From: Erythrophleum ivorense
Taxonomy: Eukaryota > Streptophyta > Magnoliopsida > Fabales > Fabaceae
Direction: 5' to 3'
DNA: 64,000 nucleotides
Assembly (NCBI GenBank): GCA_026724425.1
Contig: JAIUCV010001269.1
Location: 62,001 to 126,000, forward strand
Both the position numbers and the translations under genes were made by a program. Position 1 is the stretch's first letter, and each line of letters starts with the position of its first letter. The notes below the pieces were generated by a model, which saw nothing but the letters and a program-made list of their open reading frames with translations, was not told the DNA's origin and searched no databases. Shown one piece after another: positions 63,184-64,000 of this stretch.

Positions 63184-64000
63184 TGTAACATCTGGTTTTC
63201 TGTTAAATATCATAATTGAGTCGATTATAAAAGTAGGTCCCCTGAAATGAATGATTTAAGGCTAAATAAAATTAGGAGAAAATTTTAAATAATAAAAAAA
63301 AAGAGATTTTGAGTTTTGAGTTTTCTAGGGTTCTCATAAGTCCTGAAAACCATGGAAAGCTCTGGAACAATTAAAACCTCTCCGGTGTACGTTTTTAAAT
63401 GTCAGTTAACCCAAATTTTGACTAGTTCATTTGAGAAAGTTTTACATCCAAATTGAGTGCTTCCAAAGCTATTTCATAAGTTTGAGAATCTAAATTTTAT
63501 GATAGAAAAGATAGTTCTAAAAAAGGAGCTAAAATGAAGCTAACACAAAAATGCCACATACATGAGATATAAATGTCATTTTTTTTGAACAATTCTTTCT
63601 TTATTCTTCTTTTATTTAGGCATCCCACTCCTCCCTCATTCTAATAGAAATTTCATCTACTTAAGATTAGGAGAGAGCTCATCTAAGAAGGGCACATAAA
63701 GGAGGAAGAGGAAGGGAGAAGGAAGAAATCAAGAAAAAGATGAGGAAAACTAAAGATTTTTGACAAGTATGATTTTTATATCTATTAATTCTCCTAACTT
63801 AGGCATTTTAATAATTAAATACGGCTTAATGAATGCAATTGAATGGAATTTGATTTTAATTGGCCATTTTTACATTTGAGGAATTAATTTTCAAATTATT
63901 GGTTCTTAATGCTTAAATTTATCTTAACTAATTTTTGGGTATTTCTACTTAATACTTTCTATTCTTTTGTGCAGATTTTAATGAGCATATAATGCTTGAA
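63184..64000 (+). mobile_element. LTR start (LTR-13), runs off the window
   Basis: Starts TGTAACATCTGG and is collinear with the beginning of LTR-10 and LTR-1 (GTCCCCTGAAATGAATGATT, GGTTCTCATAAGTCCTGAAA and AAAAAAGGAGCTAAAATGAA blocks). The left flank is AAGAG (63179-63183). The right end and target duplication lie outside the window. Sequence after about 63780 is AT-rich and less clearly part of the family. Confidence 0.7.

Overview
The window looks like a nuclear stretch from a repeat-rich flowering plant, probably a eudicot. It is AT-rich, has no prokaryotic-style gene packing, and carries long terminal repeats (LTRs) and degenerate Ty3/gypsy polyprotein fragments of the chromovirus type. 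The one convincing host gene is interrupted by an intron. The species cannot be named from sequence alone.

Layout. Positions 1-20458 are a repeat wall. An old plus-strand LTR of one family (called LTR-B here) survives as fragments at 2272-2430, 5937-6320, 9651-9752 and 13499-14257. It was split by insertions of a second family of 3.3-3.8 kb LTRs at 2431-5931, 6321-9645 and 9753-13498. A further LTR, 16645-20270, sits inside another decayed repeat (14258-20458). Positions 20459-27453 are a roughly 7 kb low-repeat island. It holds a two-exon trihelix transcription-factor gene on the minus strand (exon 1 24058-24793, exon 2 22828-23141, 349 residues) and several microsatellites. From 27454 to the end is a second repeat wall.

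The second wall is a set of Russian dolls. A very old Tekay/Del-like Ty3/gypsy element (element A) can be reassembled in order. Gag and the start of protease are at 35188-36539. The rest of protease, reverse transcriptase, RNase H and the first part of integrase are at 45562-47686. The rest of integrase plus a chromodomain is at 53925-54924. A polypurine tract follows at 54964-54977, then a 3' LTR from 54978. Three LTRs inserted into element A, each with a recoverable 5-bp target duplication: 36540-45556 (TCTAC), 47687-53919 (ATTGG) and 55919-62673 (ATTCT). Each of these was hit again: by a 5.5 kb internally deleted element (N1, 38378-43895), by a solo LTR (47989-50366, CTTAG) and by a solo LTR (57627-61007, ATAAG). 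Upstream, three left-half LTRs (27454, 28436, 29924) lack visible right halves and abut an unrecognised LTR/leader-like segment at 32821-35187.

No retroelement reading frame is intact. Most premature stops are TAG at positions where related proteins have glutamine, as expected from C-to-T decay at CAG, a CHG methylation context. I found no tRNA, rRNA, CRISPR array or organelle-derived segment. I found no clearly new biological system. The most informative signals are the fully resolvable nested-insertion history, the predominance of solo LTRs, a 31-bp minisatellite inside the LTRs, the TAG-biased decay, a cluster of G-box palindromes in an unclassified repeat, and a fold-back hairpin at a probable deletion joint.
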